From an uncultured Sphaerochaeta sp. (GTDB lineage: Bacteria; Spirochaetota; Spirochaetia; Sphaerochaetales; Sphaerochaetaceae): a stretch of 64,000 nucleotides of DNA. The position numbers were made by a program, and so were the translations under genes. Positions 1 to 7,903 of this stretch are shown here, piece by piece (within the stretch, counting starts at the first letter, position 1; every line of letters begins with the position of its first letter). The notes below the pieces were generated by a model, which saw only the letters and a program-made list of their open reading frames with translations, was not told the origin of the DNA and searched no databases. The stretch spans positions 422,001 through 486,000 of the forward strand of contig NZ_OY781940.1 in the NCBI RefSeq assembly GCF_963677315.1. Direction: 5' to 3'.

Positions 1-1
1 A

Positions 2-349
2 AAGAAAGCAACCCTGTTCAATGGCATTGCCATTGCACTGCTCTCCCTCCCTTGCATCCTCGGTTTCAATGTACTCTCTGGTTTCCAGCCTCTTGGACCA
101 GGCACCGGAGTGTTGGACCTTGAGGACTTTATTGTCAGTTCTACCCTGCTTCCCCTTGGGTCCCTCTTCTTCACCATTTATTGTACATGGAAGTACGGTT
201 GGGGTTGGGATAAATTTATAGCCGAGGCAGACAGTGGGTCTAATGGGCTGCAGTTCCCCAAGATGCTTCGTCCATACTTCCAGTATGTGTTGCCGGCAAT
301 CATTTTAGGAATCTTCCTGAAAGGATATTGGGATATTTTTATTGCATAG
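2..349 (+). CDS. Sodium-dependent transporter of the NSS family, C-terminal part
   Basis: The frame is open from the left edge to TAG at 347-349, so only about 115 C-terminal residues are present. The fragment holds two strongly hydrophobic segments, an LSLPCILGFN-like helix near its start and a final helix ending KGYWDIFIA. Between them lie the motif LDLEDFIVSSTLLPLGSLF and a YGWGWDKF segment, both typical of the last helices of bacterial neurotransmitter:sodium symporters. Such proteins import amino acids or related solutes with Na+ across the inner membrane. The substrate cannot be told from this part. It lies just upstream of infA, which has its own strong promoter. Confidence 0.8.
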   Translation, partial: KKATLFNGIAIALLSLPCILGFNVLSGFQPLGPGTGVLDLEDFIVSSTLLPLGSLFFTIYCTWKYGWGWDKFIAEADSGSNGLQFPKMLRPYFQYVLPAIILGIFLKGYWDIFIA

Positions 350-357
350 GGGCACTG

Positions 358-386
358 TTGACACATTTTGACCTAGTGCATATAAT
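358..386 (+). promoter_or_regulatory. Consensus sigma70 promoter of infA
   Basis: A perfect -35 TTGACA (358-363) and a perfect -10 TATAAT (381-386) are separated by 17 bases. Transcription should start near 393 and give a leader of about 27 nt carrying the GGAGG of infA. This is the only exact consensus promoter I found in the window. Confidence 0.8.
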
Positions 387-419
387 TTTCTTGCTTTTAA
401 GCAAATATTTGGAGGTTTT

Positions 420-638
420 GTGGCCAAAGAAGAAGCAATCGAAGTGGAAGGCATCGTACGCGAAGCTCTTCCCAACACCATGTTCCGTGTGGAACTACAG
501 AATGAACATGTCATTCTTGCCCATCTTTCGGGCAAGATGCGCAAACACTACATCAGAATCGTACCTGGTGATACCGTGCGTGTTGCACTTTCTCCCTATG
601 ATTTGACCAAAGGTCGTATCATTTACCGCGAGCGCTAA
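420..638 (+). CDS. infA: Translation initiation factor IF-1
   Basis: The 72-residue product has the usual IF-1 length and is a single OB fold. It contains the family pattern [17 protein letters not shown], then [21 protein letters not shown], and ends [13 protein letters not shown]. It binds the 30S A site with IF-2 and IF-3 during initiation. The start is GTG at 420, set by a GGAGG at 411-415. It is transcribed alone from the promoter at 358-386 and ends at a strong hairpin. Confidence 0.97.
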   Translation: MAKEEAIEVEGIVREALPNTMFRVELQNEHVILAHLSGKMRKHYIRIVPGDTVRVALSPYDLTKGRIIYRER

Positions 639-652
639 CACCACATCAGGAG

Positions 653-686
653 AAAAAGCCGGATTCCCTTGAGAACCCGGCTTTTT
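653..686. terminator. Bidirectional terminator between infA and the smr gene
   Basis: A ten-base perfect inverted repeat, AAAAAGCCGG at 653-662 and CCGGCTTTTT at 677-686, has A and T runs at its ends. It can therefore terminate infA on the plus strand and the convergent Smr gene on the minus strand. Confidence 0.85.
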
Positions 687-707
687 CGTGTGTCCAAGTG
701 TATGGAA

Positions 708-1697
708 TCATCGTTTCATGATGATCCAAATAGCACCACTTCCCCCATACTGGGCTTTTGGGGTGTATGCTTCACGTACCACTTTGCTAATCCGTATCTG
801 GGAAAGTGCAGCTTCTTTCAACAGGGAATATCCCTTGTCATTATGCAATCCTTTTCCCGTGATGATTGCCACCTTGAGAAGTTGTTGCTCCTTCGCGGAG
901 CGTAGAAAATCTGCAGTTGCCTGTTCAGCTTCCAACACCTTCATTCCATGAAGGTCCAACGTTGACTGAGGTTCCATGGCACGAAGAGCAGAGATGGTAT
1001 GGGGGTCCGCTTTAGCTTCACGCTTTTCCTTCTGCGCCCGTTTGATCGCTGCTTCCTCATCACTCAATGTTGTCCATTGTTTGTAGGTATCTGCAAAGGA
1101 CCAGCTCACCGAGCTATCACGTTCCTGGTCAAGCTCTTCCTTCTCATCAAGAGCTTCCTGCATGTCATGGGTAGGTTGTAAAGGGAGGTCTTCACGTTCT
1201 CTCCTTCTCTGATCAGAGACAAGCTTTCCTCGTTTCTTCTTGGGCTTTTCACTCCCCTCGAATTCCTCGAGGAGTGATGCAAAATCTTTTTTAGGCACAT
1301 AGGTCTCACTTTTTTTGATGGAAACCGGTTCTTCCTTCTTGTTTTTGGCAGCTTGCTTCTCGCCTTCCCACTCAGCAAGAATCTCACCAAAGGACTTCTC
1401 CACTGCTACCTTGCTGTGGCTTTTCATCCGCTTGGTCACACCGCCCAGCTCACCTGTCTGTTCCCAAGTGGCAAGGATATCACCGAAGTTTGCCTTTGGA
1501 TCATAACCAAGCACCAAGGGCTCTTTGCGTTGACTGGTGGGTTGTTTCTTTGGCGCAGGTTGCTTCTGTTTCACAGGCTGTTTCTTTACTTCCTTGATAT
1601 GCTCAAACGGCTTGTAGGCATCAGAATCAACTACAAGACGGCTGTTTCCAGCCGTCTCGCTTGTATCAGAAATTTTCTTTTTTTTCTTCTTCGGCAC
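708..1697 (-). CDS. Smr-domain protein with repeated F-x6-W motifs
   Basis: The 329-residue protein ends in an Smr domain (about residues 245-329) with the LDLHGM and TGKGLH motifs. Smr domains bind nucleic acid and some are endonucleases. The N-terminus is very basic and the middle is charged and probably disordered. Within it a short motif, F-(G/A)-x-x-L/Y-x-x-W/F, occurs four times (F71-W78, F103-W110, F139-F146, F201-W208). The start is GTG at 1697 behind a GGGAGG, overlapping the stop of the upstream CBS-ACT gene as TGAGTG, so the two are probably translationally coupled. The cellular role is unknown. Confidence 0.85.
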   Translation of the reverse strand: MPKKKKKKISDTSETAGNSRLVVDSDAYKPFEHIKEVKKQPVKQKQPAPKKQPTSQRKEPLVLGYDPKANFGDILATWEQTGELGGVTKRMKSHSKVAVEKSFGEILAEWEGEKQAAKNKKEEPVSIKKSETYVPKKDFASLLEEFEGSEKPKKKRGKLVSDQRRREREDLPLQPTHDMQEALDEKEELDQERDSSVSWSFADTYKQWTTLSDEEAAIKRAQKEKREAKADPHTISALRAMEPQSTLDLHGMKVLEAEQATADFLRSAKEQQLLKVAIITGKGLHNDKGYSLLKEAALSQIRISKVVREAYTPKAQYGGSGAIWIIMKR

Positions 1698-2342
1698 TCA
1701 GACCTCCCTCACATCCAGCAGCTGTGATACATAGGGCTTTACAAGCTCCACCACCTTGCTGATGGATGCTCCTTGCACCTTGATGGTACAAATGGCATTG
1801 GTGGGATCGGTTCCCATGAAGGTACCAAAGGTAATGATGTCAATTCCTGCCTCGCTCAGCACCTGACTGATCTTTGCGATGGTTCCGGGCTTGTCTTCAA
1901 CCACAAAGGTAAGGCGTACCCCGAAGTGGCGTGCACCAAAGAGCTCAAGCAGAATCTTGAACATATCACTCTTTGTCACAATTCCGATCAACTGCTGTCC
2001 TTCAAGTACAGGAAGGCTGCTCAGGTCCTGGTCGACCATCATACGTGCGGCTTCCTCAACCGTGGTATCCTTGGTTATGGAAACCACGTTCTTACTCATA
2101 AGCTTCTTGACCGTAAGCTTGCTCAACAGGTAAGCCATCTCATGGATAGAGAGACTTGTCGCAGGAGAAGGCGTGGCATACAAGATATCCTTTTCAGTTA
2201 TGATACCAACCAGCCGTTTCTCCTTATCGAGCACAGGAAGTCGGTGAACCTTCTCCTGCTTCATCAGGGTAGAGGCCTCCGCGATGGACATATCGGGAGT
2301 AGCTGTAACAGGATTGCGCGTCATTCTTCGTTCGATAATCAT
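1698..2342 (-). CDS. CBS-pair plus ACT domain protein
   Basis: The 214 residues hold two CBS domains (about 7-55 and 77-130), each with the usual pattern of two half-repeats, followed by an ACT domain (about 140-210). CBS pairs bind adenosyl nucleotides and ACT domains usually bind amino acids, so this is a likely small-molecule sensor of the AcuB-like architecture. The gene lies 57 bases downstream of livF, the last gene of the branched-chain amino acid transport operon, and may be cotranscribed with it. An AGGAG stands before the ATG. Partner and ligand are unknown. Confidence 0.85.
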   Translation of the reverse strand: MIIERRMTRNPVTATPDMSIAEASTLMKQEKVHRLPVLDKEKRLVGIITEKDILYATPSPATSLSIHEMAYLLSKLTVKKLMSKNVVSITKDTTVEEAARMMVDQDLSSLPVLEGQQLIGIVTKSDMFKILLELFGARHFGVRLTFVVEDKPGTIAKISQVLSEAGIDIITFGTFMGTDPTNAICTIKVQGASISKVVELVKPYVSQLLDVREV

Positions 2343-2399
2343 ATGGATCTCCTACCATCTAAGCACACTATAATTCATGCCATCGTGAATTTCCAGTAA

Positions 2400-3158
2400 T
2401 TATTCGCCCAGATAGGCTGCCCGTACCTTTTCATTCTCCAAAAGTGCAGAGGATGCATCACTCAGTACAATCCTACCATTCTCCATGACATACCCTTCTG
2501 AGGAAGCCTTCAGTGCCATGCGGGCGTTTTGTTCCACCAGAAAGACCGTTACCTTGTCCTGCTGGTTGATCAAGGCAATCTTCTCGAAGATGTCTGCAAT
2601 TACCAGTGGGGCGAGACCGAGTCCAGGTTCGTCCAGAAGAATCAGGCGTGGCCCGCTCATCAGAGCCCTGGCAATGGCCATCATCTGCTGTTCGCCTCCA
2701 CTAAGGGATCGGGTCTTCTGTCTTCTTCTTGCTCCAAGAATGGGAAAGAAGTCATACATGGACTCCTTGCGTTCCGCGATCAGGGCATCATCACGTACAA
2801 GAAAGGCCCCCATATCGAGATTCTCTTCAACAGTCATATCAGCAAAGACACGTCTGCCTTCGGGAACCAAGCTGATTCCCTTCGCTGCAATCAAATCAGT
2901 GGTGAGTATCTTCGAGCGCTTGCCTTGTTTGGCTCCAGCACTCTTAGCCCTGCATATTTCCTCTCCATCAAAGGTGATGGAGCCGGAATCCAAAGGCTCC
3001 TGCCCTACGATGGACTTAAGCAAGGTACTCTTGCCACTTCCATTCGCTCCGATAAGGCAGACGATATCACCTTCATTGACATGCATACTGACCTGTTTCA
3101 GTGCCTTGATGTTCCCATAGGAAACAGAAATATCATCTATCGTGAGCAGCTCTTTCAT
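2400..3158 (-). CDS. livF: Branched-chain amino acid ABC transporter, ATPase LivF
   Basis: This 252-residue ABC ATPase has Walker A GANGSGKST (about residues 37-45), signature LSGGEQQMM, Walker B RLILLDEP and the switch His in VFLVEQN-type context. The GLxLVPEGRRVFADMTVEENL segment marks the LivF subgroup. The stop-proximal part keeps the usual LGE ending. It pairs with LivG on the cytoplasmic face of LivHM. It carries an insert of about 15 residues (ICRAKSAGAKQGKRSK region) after the first helical part. Its start overlaps the end of livG by 4 bases. Confidence 0.93.
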   Translation of the reverse strand: MKELLTIDDISVSYGNIKALKQVSMHVNEGDIVCLIGANGSGKSTLLKSIVGQEPLDSGSITFDGEEICRAKSAGAKQGKRSKILTTDLIAAKGISLVPEGRRVFADMTVEENLDMGAFLVRDDALIAERKESMYDFFPILGARRRQKTRSLSGGEQQMMAIARALMSGPRLILLDEPGLGLAPLVIADIFEKIALINQQDKVTVFLVEQNARMALKASSEGYVMENGRIVLSDASSALLENEKVRAAYLGE

Positions 3159-3934
3159 TCTTCATCCTTACCGAGATAGGCCTCGATGACACTCGGGTTT
3201 TTCTTGATCTCATGCGGAGTCCCCTGGGCAAGTTTCTGCCCATAGTTGAGGACAGTGATGGTATCACAGATGTTCATCACCAGTTTCATGTCATGCTCGA
3301 TCAGAACAACCGTAATTCCCAAGTCCCTGATCTTCCTGATGGTGGACATCAGATGGTCAGTCTCCTGGGGGTTCATGCCGGCTGCTGGTTCATCCAAGAA
3401 GAGCAGTTTTGGGTCGGTAGCAAGCGCACGAGCAATCTCAAGCTCACGTTGCTTGCCATAGGGAAGATTCTTTGCAAGTTCATTCTTGGAAGCGCCCATA
3501 TCGAAAAATTCGAGCCAGTCCAATGCTTTTTCATAGATCTCTTCTTCCTCTTCCCTCAACTTTACATAGCTCTTGACAGCGTTGAGAAAACGTCCCTTGG
3601 TCTCACTTTTTCCGGTTTTGAAATGCCTGCCGATCATGACATTCTCAACAACAGTGAGTTCCTTGAAGAGGCGGATATTCTGGAAGGTGCGAGCAATACC
3701 CATCCTACAGATCTTATGAGCCGGATACCCAGTGATCTCCTTATTGTTGAACCAAACCTTTCCTGAGGAAGGAATATCAAGACCAGTCATATTGTTGAAC
3801 AGGGTGGTCTTGCCAGCCCCATTGGGTCCGATGAGACCGGTGATCAGTCCACTTTCCACCTCAAAATCAACTTTATTGACGGCAACAACGCCTCCGTAAG
3901 CTCTGGTAAGAGCCTCTGTTTCCAACAGAATCAT
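3155..3934 (-). CDS. livG: Branched-chain amino acid ABC transporter, ATPase LivG
   Basis: The 259-residue ATPase has Walker A GPNGAGKTTLFN, a LivG-type GIARTFQNIRLF motif, a degenerate signature LPYGKQRELEIARAL (normal for LivG), Walker B LLFLDEP and a C-terminal AYLGKDEE tail. It hydrolyses ATP with LivF to drive uptake through LivHM. It overlaps livM upstream and livF downstream by 4 bases each, so the operon is tightly coupled. Confidence 0.94.
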   Translation of the reverse strand: MILLETEALTRAYGGVVAVNKVDFEVESGLITGLIGPNGAGKTTLFNNMTGLDIPSSGKVWFNNKEITGYPAHKICRMGIARTFQNIRLFKELTVVENVMIGRHFKTGKSETKGRFLNAVKSYVKLREEEEEIYEKALDWLEFFDMGASKNELAKNLPYGKQRELEIARALATDPKLLFLDEPAAGMNPQETDHLMSTIRKIRDLGITVVLIEHDMKLVMNICDTITVLNYGQKLAQGTPHEIKKNPSVIEAYLGKDEE

Positions 3935-4848
3935 TGTTCACCTCCTGTGGTGGATGCAGCACGCTTACGATACCGGGTTGATTCTCTTCCAAGAATCCCC
4001 TGTGGTCTCCAGATCATCATAACAACCAGGATCAAACCAAACAGGATCTGCTTGAACTGGGGTGGAATGACGCTGGACAGTCCGGTGAGCTGAGGAAAAT
4101 AGCTAATGAACTGGATGATGAAAGCACCCAGGATCGAGGCCTTGAAGTTACCCATACCACCAAGAACAACCATACAAAGCACCATGACTGAGACCATGAA
4201 GGTATAAGTTCCGGGGGTGACTGAGAGAGTAAACGCTGCCTGCAAGGAACCTGCAATACCTGCTACCGAAGCGCCAAGAATAAATGCATAGACCTTGTAC
4301 TTCGTAATGTTGATACCCATGGATTGGGCGGCAATCTCATCCTCCCTGACTGCAGCCAGAGCACGACCCATTCTCGAGCGAGCCAAACGCTGGAAGAGAA
4401 TGTAGGCAATAATGACGAATACAATCACCATCACCAGGAAGGCATATTTTTTATACGGATTGATGGTGAATCCCAAGATCGCAGGCATGGGGATTCTCTG
4501 GATACCCATCGGACCGTTGGTCAGTGAGTCCCAGTTGTTCAATACGTTGCGTACAATTTCACCAAATCCCAGGGTAGCGATAGCCAGATAGTCACCCTTG
4601 AGCCTGAGAGTCGGTAGTCCGATCAACAAACCAAAGAGGGCACTTACCACGAATGCTATAGGAAGCGTGGCCCAGAATGACCAGCCAAATTGTGTGGTAA
4701 GGATTGCCGTTGCATAGGAGCCTATGGCAAAGAACCCAGCCTGGGTAAGACTGAGCATACCACCGTAACCGGTGATGACGTTCTGTCCGATCGACATAAG
4801 GGCATAGATGCCTGAGTAAATCAATATCAGTAGAAAAAAGTTAAGCAT
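3931..4848 (-). CDS. livM: Branched-chain amino acid ABC transporter, permease LivM
   Basis: The 305 residues form about eight to ten hydrophobic segments. The family motifs GYGGMLSLTQAGFFAIG near the N-terminus and ALAAVREDEIAAQSMGIN (the cytoplasmic loop that contacts the ATPases) are clear. LivM forms the membrane channel with LivH. It starts one base after the stop of livH and overlaps livG by 4 bases. No signal peptide is expected beyond the first transmembrane helix. Confidence 0.94.
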   Translation of the reverse strand: MLNFFLLILIYSGIYALMSIGQNVITGYGGMLSLTQAGFFAIGSYATAILTTQFGWSFWATLPIAFVVSALFGLLIGLPTLRLKGDYLAIATLGFGEIVRNVLNNWDSLTNGPMGIQRIPMPAILGFTINPYKKYAFLVMVIVFVIIAYILFQRLARSRMGRALAAVREDEIAAQSMGINITKYKVYAFILGASVAGIAGSLQAAFTLSVTPGTYTFMVSVMVLCMVVLGGMGNFKASILGAFIIQFISYFPQLTGLSSVIPPQFKQILFGLILVVMMIWRPQGILGRESTRYRKRAASTTGGEQ

Positions 4849-4849
4849 A

Positions 4850-5767
4850 TTACACCTTCTCCTTTTCGACCTTGCCGAACAGTCCTTCCGGCTTGATCAA
4901 GAGAATGAGAATCAATACACCAAAGGCAATGGTATCCTTCAGACCGGTTGGAATACCAAAGACGGCAACACCAAATGTTTCCAATACACCGAGCAAGATT
5001 CCTCCGAACATGGCTCCGCTGATATTCCCGATTCCGCCAACAACAGCGGCAACAAAAGCTTTAAGCCCTGTCATGGTACCCATCGTAGCGTAGACCTTGA
5101 AGTCCAGAGCTATCAAGATACCACCGACTGCGGCCAATGCGCTCCCGATTGCGAACGTCATACTGATAACCTTGTTAACATTGATTCCCATCAACATAGC
5201 TGTTCCCTGATCCAAGCTGGTTGCGCGCATGGCCTTCCCCATCCTGGTCTTATCAACAAAGAGCTTGAGAATGATCATCATAATCAAGGAGACACTCAAG
5301 ATGAGAATCTGGTGAGGTGTGATAACAACCTCCCCGATATGAACCGGCGTATTGTCAAAAGGATAGTTGAATTTTCTGGAGTGTGTGCCAAAGGCCCATG
5401 CAGCACTGTTGGAGAGAATAAATGAAACACCAATAGCACTGAGAAGCGGGGCAAGTCTGGTTGCTCCCCTTAGCGGTTTATACGCAATACGCTCAATGGA
5501 CATACCAAGTACGGCACTGAACCCCATACTGATAAGCATAGCTAGGAAGAAGGCTATCAGTGTCCAAGTTCCAAGCGGGGCATCCCCTCTCAGTCCATCA
5601 AACACAAACAGACCAATATAAGCCCCAGCCATTAATATGTCACCATGGGCGAAGTTGATAAATTTCAGAATGCCGTACACCATGGTGTACCCCAGGGCTA
5701 TCAGGGCATAGATGCCCCCCAAGGTCAGGCCATTCATCAAATGTTGAAAGAATTCGGCAATTCCCAC
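4850..5767 (-). CDS. livH: Branched-chain amino acid ABC transporter, permease LivH
   Basis: The 305-residue membrane protein opens with NGLTLGGIYALIALGYTMVYGILKFINFAHGD, the hallmark of LivH (split here between residues 12 and 43). It ends in a helix followed by KPEGLFGK. The internal MRATSLDQGTAMLMGIN loop is the ATPase coupling region. It is separated from livJ by a 109-base gap containing a GC-rich hairpin. That hairpin probably lowers permease expression relative to the binding protein. Confidence 0.94.
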   Translation of the reverse strand: MGIAEFFQHLMNGLTLGGIYALIALGYTMVYGILKFINFAHGDILMAGAYIGLFVFDGLRGDAPLGTWTLIAFFLAMLISMGFSAVLGMSIERIAYKPLRGATRLAPLLSAIGVSFILSNSAAWAFGTHSRKFNYPFDNTPVHIGEVVITPHQILILSVSLIMMIILKLFVDKTRMGKAMRATSLDQGTAMLMGINVNKVISMTFAIGSALAAVGGILIALDFKVYATMGTMTGLKAFVAAVVGGIGNISGAMFGGILLGVLETFGVAVFGIPTGLKDTIAFGVLILILLIKPEGLFGKVEKEKV

Positions 5768-5815
5768 GATGCTCTCTCCTTCATACGAAAACTAGTAGGT
5801 ACGATAACATGAAAA

Positions 5816-5838
5816 GACCGGTGTAAACAACACCGGTC
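5816..5838 (-). terminator. Intercistronic hairpin between livJ and livH
   Basis: A perfect nine-base inverted repeat, GACCGGTGT (5816-5824) and ACACCGGTC (5830-5838), with a five-base loop is followed on the minus strand by TTTT. It lies between the binding-protein gene and the permease genes. A partial terminator or 3' RNA stabiliser at this place is the usual way to make more binding protein than membrane subunits. Confidence 0.65.
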
Positions 5839-5876
5839 CTCCCATTTCCCGAGTAGACCGGGAAGTAACAGAGACC

Positions 5877-7049
5877 TTAGTCCACCTGGGTAAGGACTCC
5901 ATCAACGACGGTATAGGAACCGAGGTATTCAGGAGTAGTCCCGTTGACCTTGTAGAGTCCCTGGTATGCAACCAAGTCACCATTCTCTGCAAAGTTGATG
6001 GTACCGGAAACACCAGCATAGTCCTTGGTAGCTGCAACCGCATCACGGATGGCAGCACGGTCAAACTTACCAGTCTCCTTGTACACTTTGTCCATTGCCT
6101 TGAGCAGGATGTTTGCACCATCGTAAGCGTTGGTTGCAAAACTATCAGGACCAACACCAAACTTGGCTTCATACTGTGCAACGAAATTACTGTAGGCAGG
6201 ACTTTCCTTGACCTTTGCAGGACCAACATAGATTACGCCATCGGTGAACTCACCAGCAAGGTCGTAGATCTCAGGGTTGGAGAATCCATCACAGGAAAGG
6301 AATGGGATATCCATACCGAGCTGGGTGGCCTGCTCAAGAGTTTGAGCCATCTCAGCGGTGTAGTTGGGGATGTAGATTGCTTCAGGATTAGCACTGCGAA
6401 TCTTGGTTAGCTGGGTCTTGAAGTCCTTGTCGCCGACCTGGAAGGATTCAGCAATGGTTACCTTTCCACCAGCAGCCTCGAATGCAGCAGTCATGCCTTC
6501 GTACAAACCCTGGCTGTAGTCATTCTTTGCATACAGGACAGCAATATTGCGGTAGCCAAGCTCACCATAGAAATAGTTACCGGCAACCTCACCCTGCAAA
6601 CCGTCGGATACAACGGTGCGGAATACATAGTCACCAATGCTGGTGATATCAGCGTGTGTTGCAGAGGGGCTGATCATAACGATGCCTTCACTCTGTACAC
6701 GTTCACCAACTGCAAAACTTACACCGGTGAATACAGGACCAACAAGTCCAGCGATATTATCAACAGAGGAGAGTTTCTCAATTGCAGAAAGGCCCTTCTC
6801 AACGTTGCCTTCAGAATCTTCAGTAACGAGCACTACAGGCAACTTGCCACCAAATCCACCCTTTGCATTGAACTGTTCAACTGCAAGCATGGTAGAGTTG
6901 TTGCTAAGCACGCCATAGTTGGCATAGTCACCACTCATTGGCCCCATGAAACCGATTTTTGGGCTGGATACTTCTCCACCACCCTGAGCAAACAAGGGGG
7001 AAGCCAGCAAAGCCACCAGGATAAAACAGACAAACAGGCTTTTCTTCAT
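5877..7049 (-). CDS. livJ: Branched-chain amino acid ABC transporter, substrate-binding protein
   Basis: The 390-residue protein begins with a signal peptide (MKKSLF, a hydrophobic core, then SPLFAQ) and continues as a type I periplasmic binding protein. It contains KIGFMGPMSGDYANYG at the mature start and a DDYSQG-like NDYSQGLYEG hinge motif. It captures Leu/Ile/Val-type amino acids in the periplasm for LivHMGF. A longer frame extends upstream, but the ATG at 7049 has a GGAGG at proper distance and starts the signal peptide directly, so it is taken as the start. It is the first gene of the operon. Confidence 0.93.
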   Translation of the reverse strand: MKKSLFVCFILVALLASPLFAQGGGEVSSPKIGFMGPMSGDYANYGVLSNNSTMLAVEQFNAKGGFGGKLPVVLVTEDSEGNVEKGLSAIEKLSSVDNIAGLVGPVFTGVSFAVGERVQSEGIVMISPSATHADITSIGDYVFRTVVSDGLQGEVAGNYFYGELGYRNIAVLYAKNDYSQGLYEGMTAAFEAAGGKVTIAESFQVGDKDFKTQLTKIRSANPEAIYIPNYTAEMAQTLEQATQLGMDIPFLSCDGFSNPEIYDLAGEFTDGVIYVGPAKVKESPAYSNFVAQYEAKFGVGPDSFATNAYDGANILLKAMDKVYKETGKFDRAAIRDAVAATKDYAGVSGTINFAENGDLVAYQGLYKVNGTTPEYLGSYTVVDGVLTQVD

Positions 7050-7092
7050 ATTAGTACCTCCATATACTGATCGAACAAGCTGAAACATTTTC

Positions 7093-7141
7093 GTTTCGAA
7101 ACATTGGTTAAGTTTATACATTAACTAGTATATTTATGCAA
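7093..7141 (-). promoter_or_regulatory. Putative liv promoter with a downstream palindrome
   Basis: On the minus strand a -35 TTGCAT (7136-7141) and a -10 TATAAA (7113-7118) are 17 bases apart. Just inside the transcript is a perfect ten-base palindrome, GTTTCGAAAC, at 7093-7102, which is a candidate operator for an amino-acid-responsive regulator. The regulator is not identifiable here. Confidence 0.5.
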
Positions 7142-7231
7142 CATTCAACCACGACAATTTGTAAATTTTCCTCTCATTACCGAAAATCTCTTCTGAAAGT
7201 GAAATATTATTGCAAGCCACAGAGTTTTCAG

Positions 7232-7260
7232 TAGGGATTTCCCTAATGACGATTTATACT
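7232..7260 (+). promoter_or_regulatory. Dyad and -10 element before mscL
   Basis: A perfect palindrome TAGGGA-TT-TCCCTA (7232-7245) lies ten bases upstream of a good -10 TATACT (7255-7260). No -35 is evident at the right distance. The dyad occupies the spacer and may bind an activator or repressor of mscL. Confidence 0.4.
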
Positions 7261-7291
7261 GGAGAAAGCAGTAAGACTTAAGGAGGTTCAT

Positions 7292-7732
7292 ATGGCTGAG
7301 AAAGTGGGTATGATTGCTGAGTTCAAGAAATTCATCACCAGAGGAAATGTAATTGATATGGCCGTCGGTATTATTATTGGCACTGCATTCAAGGAAATCA
7401 TCAACTCCCTGGTAAAAGAGATTATCATGCCCTTGATCGGGCTCTTCCTGGGTGGGGTAAGTTTCGTTGACCTGAAAATAGTCATTGCTGAGGCCACGGA
7501 ACAGACCACTGAGGTTGCCATCATGTACGGAAACTTCATCCAGAGGATCATCGACTTCCTCATCATCGCGTTTGTAGTATTTATGATGGTCAGGACAATC
7601 AACAGAATCCGTGAGCGAATTGAGGCAAGGAAAAAAGCTGAAGCTGCAGCAGAAGCAGAGGCAGCACCTCCTGCCCCAACCCCTGTTGATATCGTTTTGC
7701 TTACTGAAATCAGAGACCTGTTGAAGAAGTAA
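7292..7732 (+). CDS. mscL: Large-conductance mechanosensitive channel MscL
   Basis: The 146-residue protein shows the MscL pattern: the amphipathic N-terminal EFKKFITRGNVIDMAVGIIIGTAF leading into TM1 (split in text, residues 10-33), a periplasmic loop, TM2 (about 88-108), and a charged C-terminal helix. An Ala/Glu/Pro linker of about 20 residues precedes the final helical bundle (IVLLTEIRDLLKK). It opens on membrane tension to release solutes in hypo-osmotic shock. An AGGAGG precedes the ATG. Confidence 0.96.
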   Translation: MAEKVGMIAEFKKFITRGNVIDMAVGIIIGTAFKEIINSLVKEIIMPLIGLFLGGVSFVDLKIVIAEATEQTTEVAIMYGNFIQRIIDFLIIAFVVFMMVRTINRIRERIEARKKAEAAAEAEAAPPAPTPVDIVLLTEIRDLLKK

Positions 7733-7790
7733 TAAATTTCACTCGCCCCTTGCATCCTCTACCGGATTTGGGGTAGTATCGCTGTGTGTT

Positions 7791-7864
7791 GCCCTCGTAG
7801 CTCAGCTGGATAGAGCACTTCCCTCCTAAGGAAGGGGTCGTGCGTTCGAATCGCGCCGGGGGCA
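7791..7864 (+). tRNA. tRNA-Arg (anticodon CCT)
   Basis: All arms fold: acceptor GCCCTCG/CGGGGGC (with one G-T pair), D arm GCTC/GAGC, anticodon stem CTTCC/GGAAG with loop CTCCTAA (anticodon CCT), and T arm GTGCG/CGCGC with TTCGAAT. The discriminator is A and no CCA is encoded. It reads the rare AGG codon. Confidence 0.96.
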
Positions 7865-7866
7865 AG

Positions 7867-7895
7867 AAAGGCTGTTGGGAATCCCAACAGCCTTT
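7867..7895. terminator. Terminator after tRNA-Arg, shared with the PIN gene
   Basis: A near-uninterrupted 14-base inverted repeat, with arms 7867-7880 and 7882-7895, is rich in the GGCTGTTGG core and flanked by A and T runs. It can stop the tRNA transcript on the plus strand and the convergent PIN-domain gene on the minus strand. Confidence 0.85.
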
Positions 7896-7903
7896 TCTCA
7901 TCT

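Noticed and set aside
1773..2399. Plus-strand open frame of 208 codons opposite the CBS-ACT gene
   Set aside because: Shadow of a recognised minus-strand gene; composition is His/Leu-rich as expected for a reverse frame.
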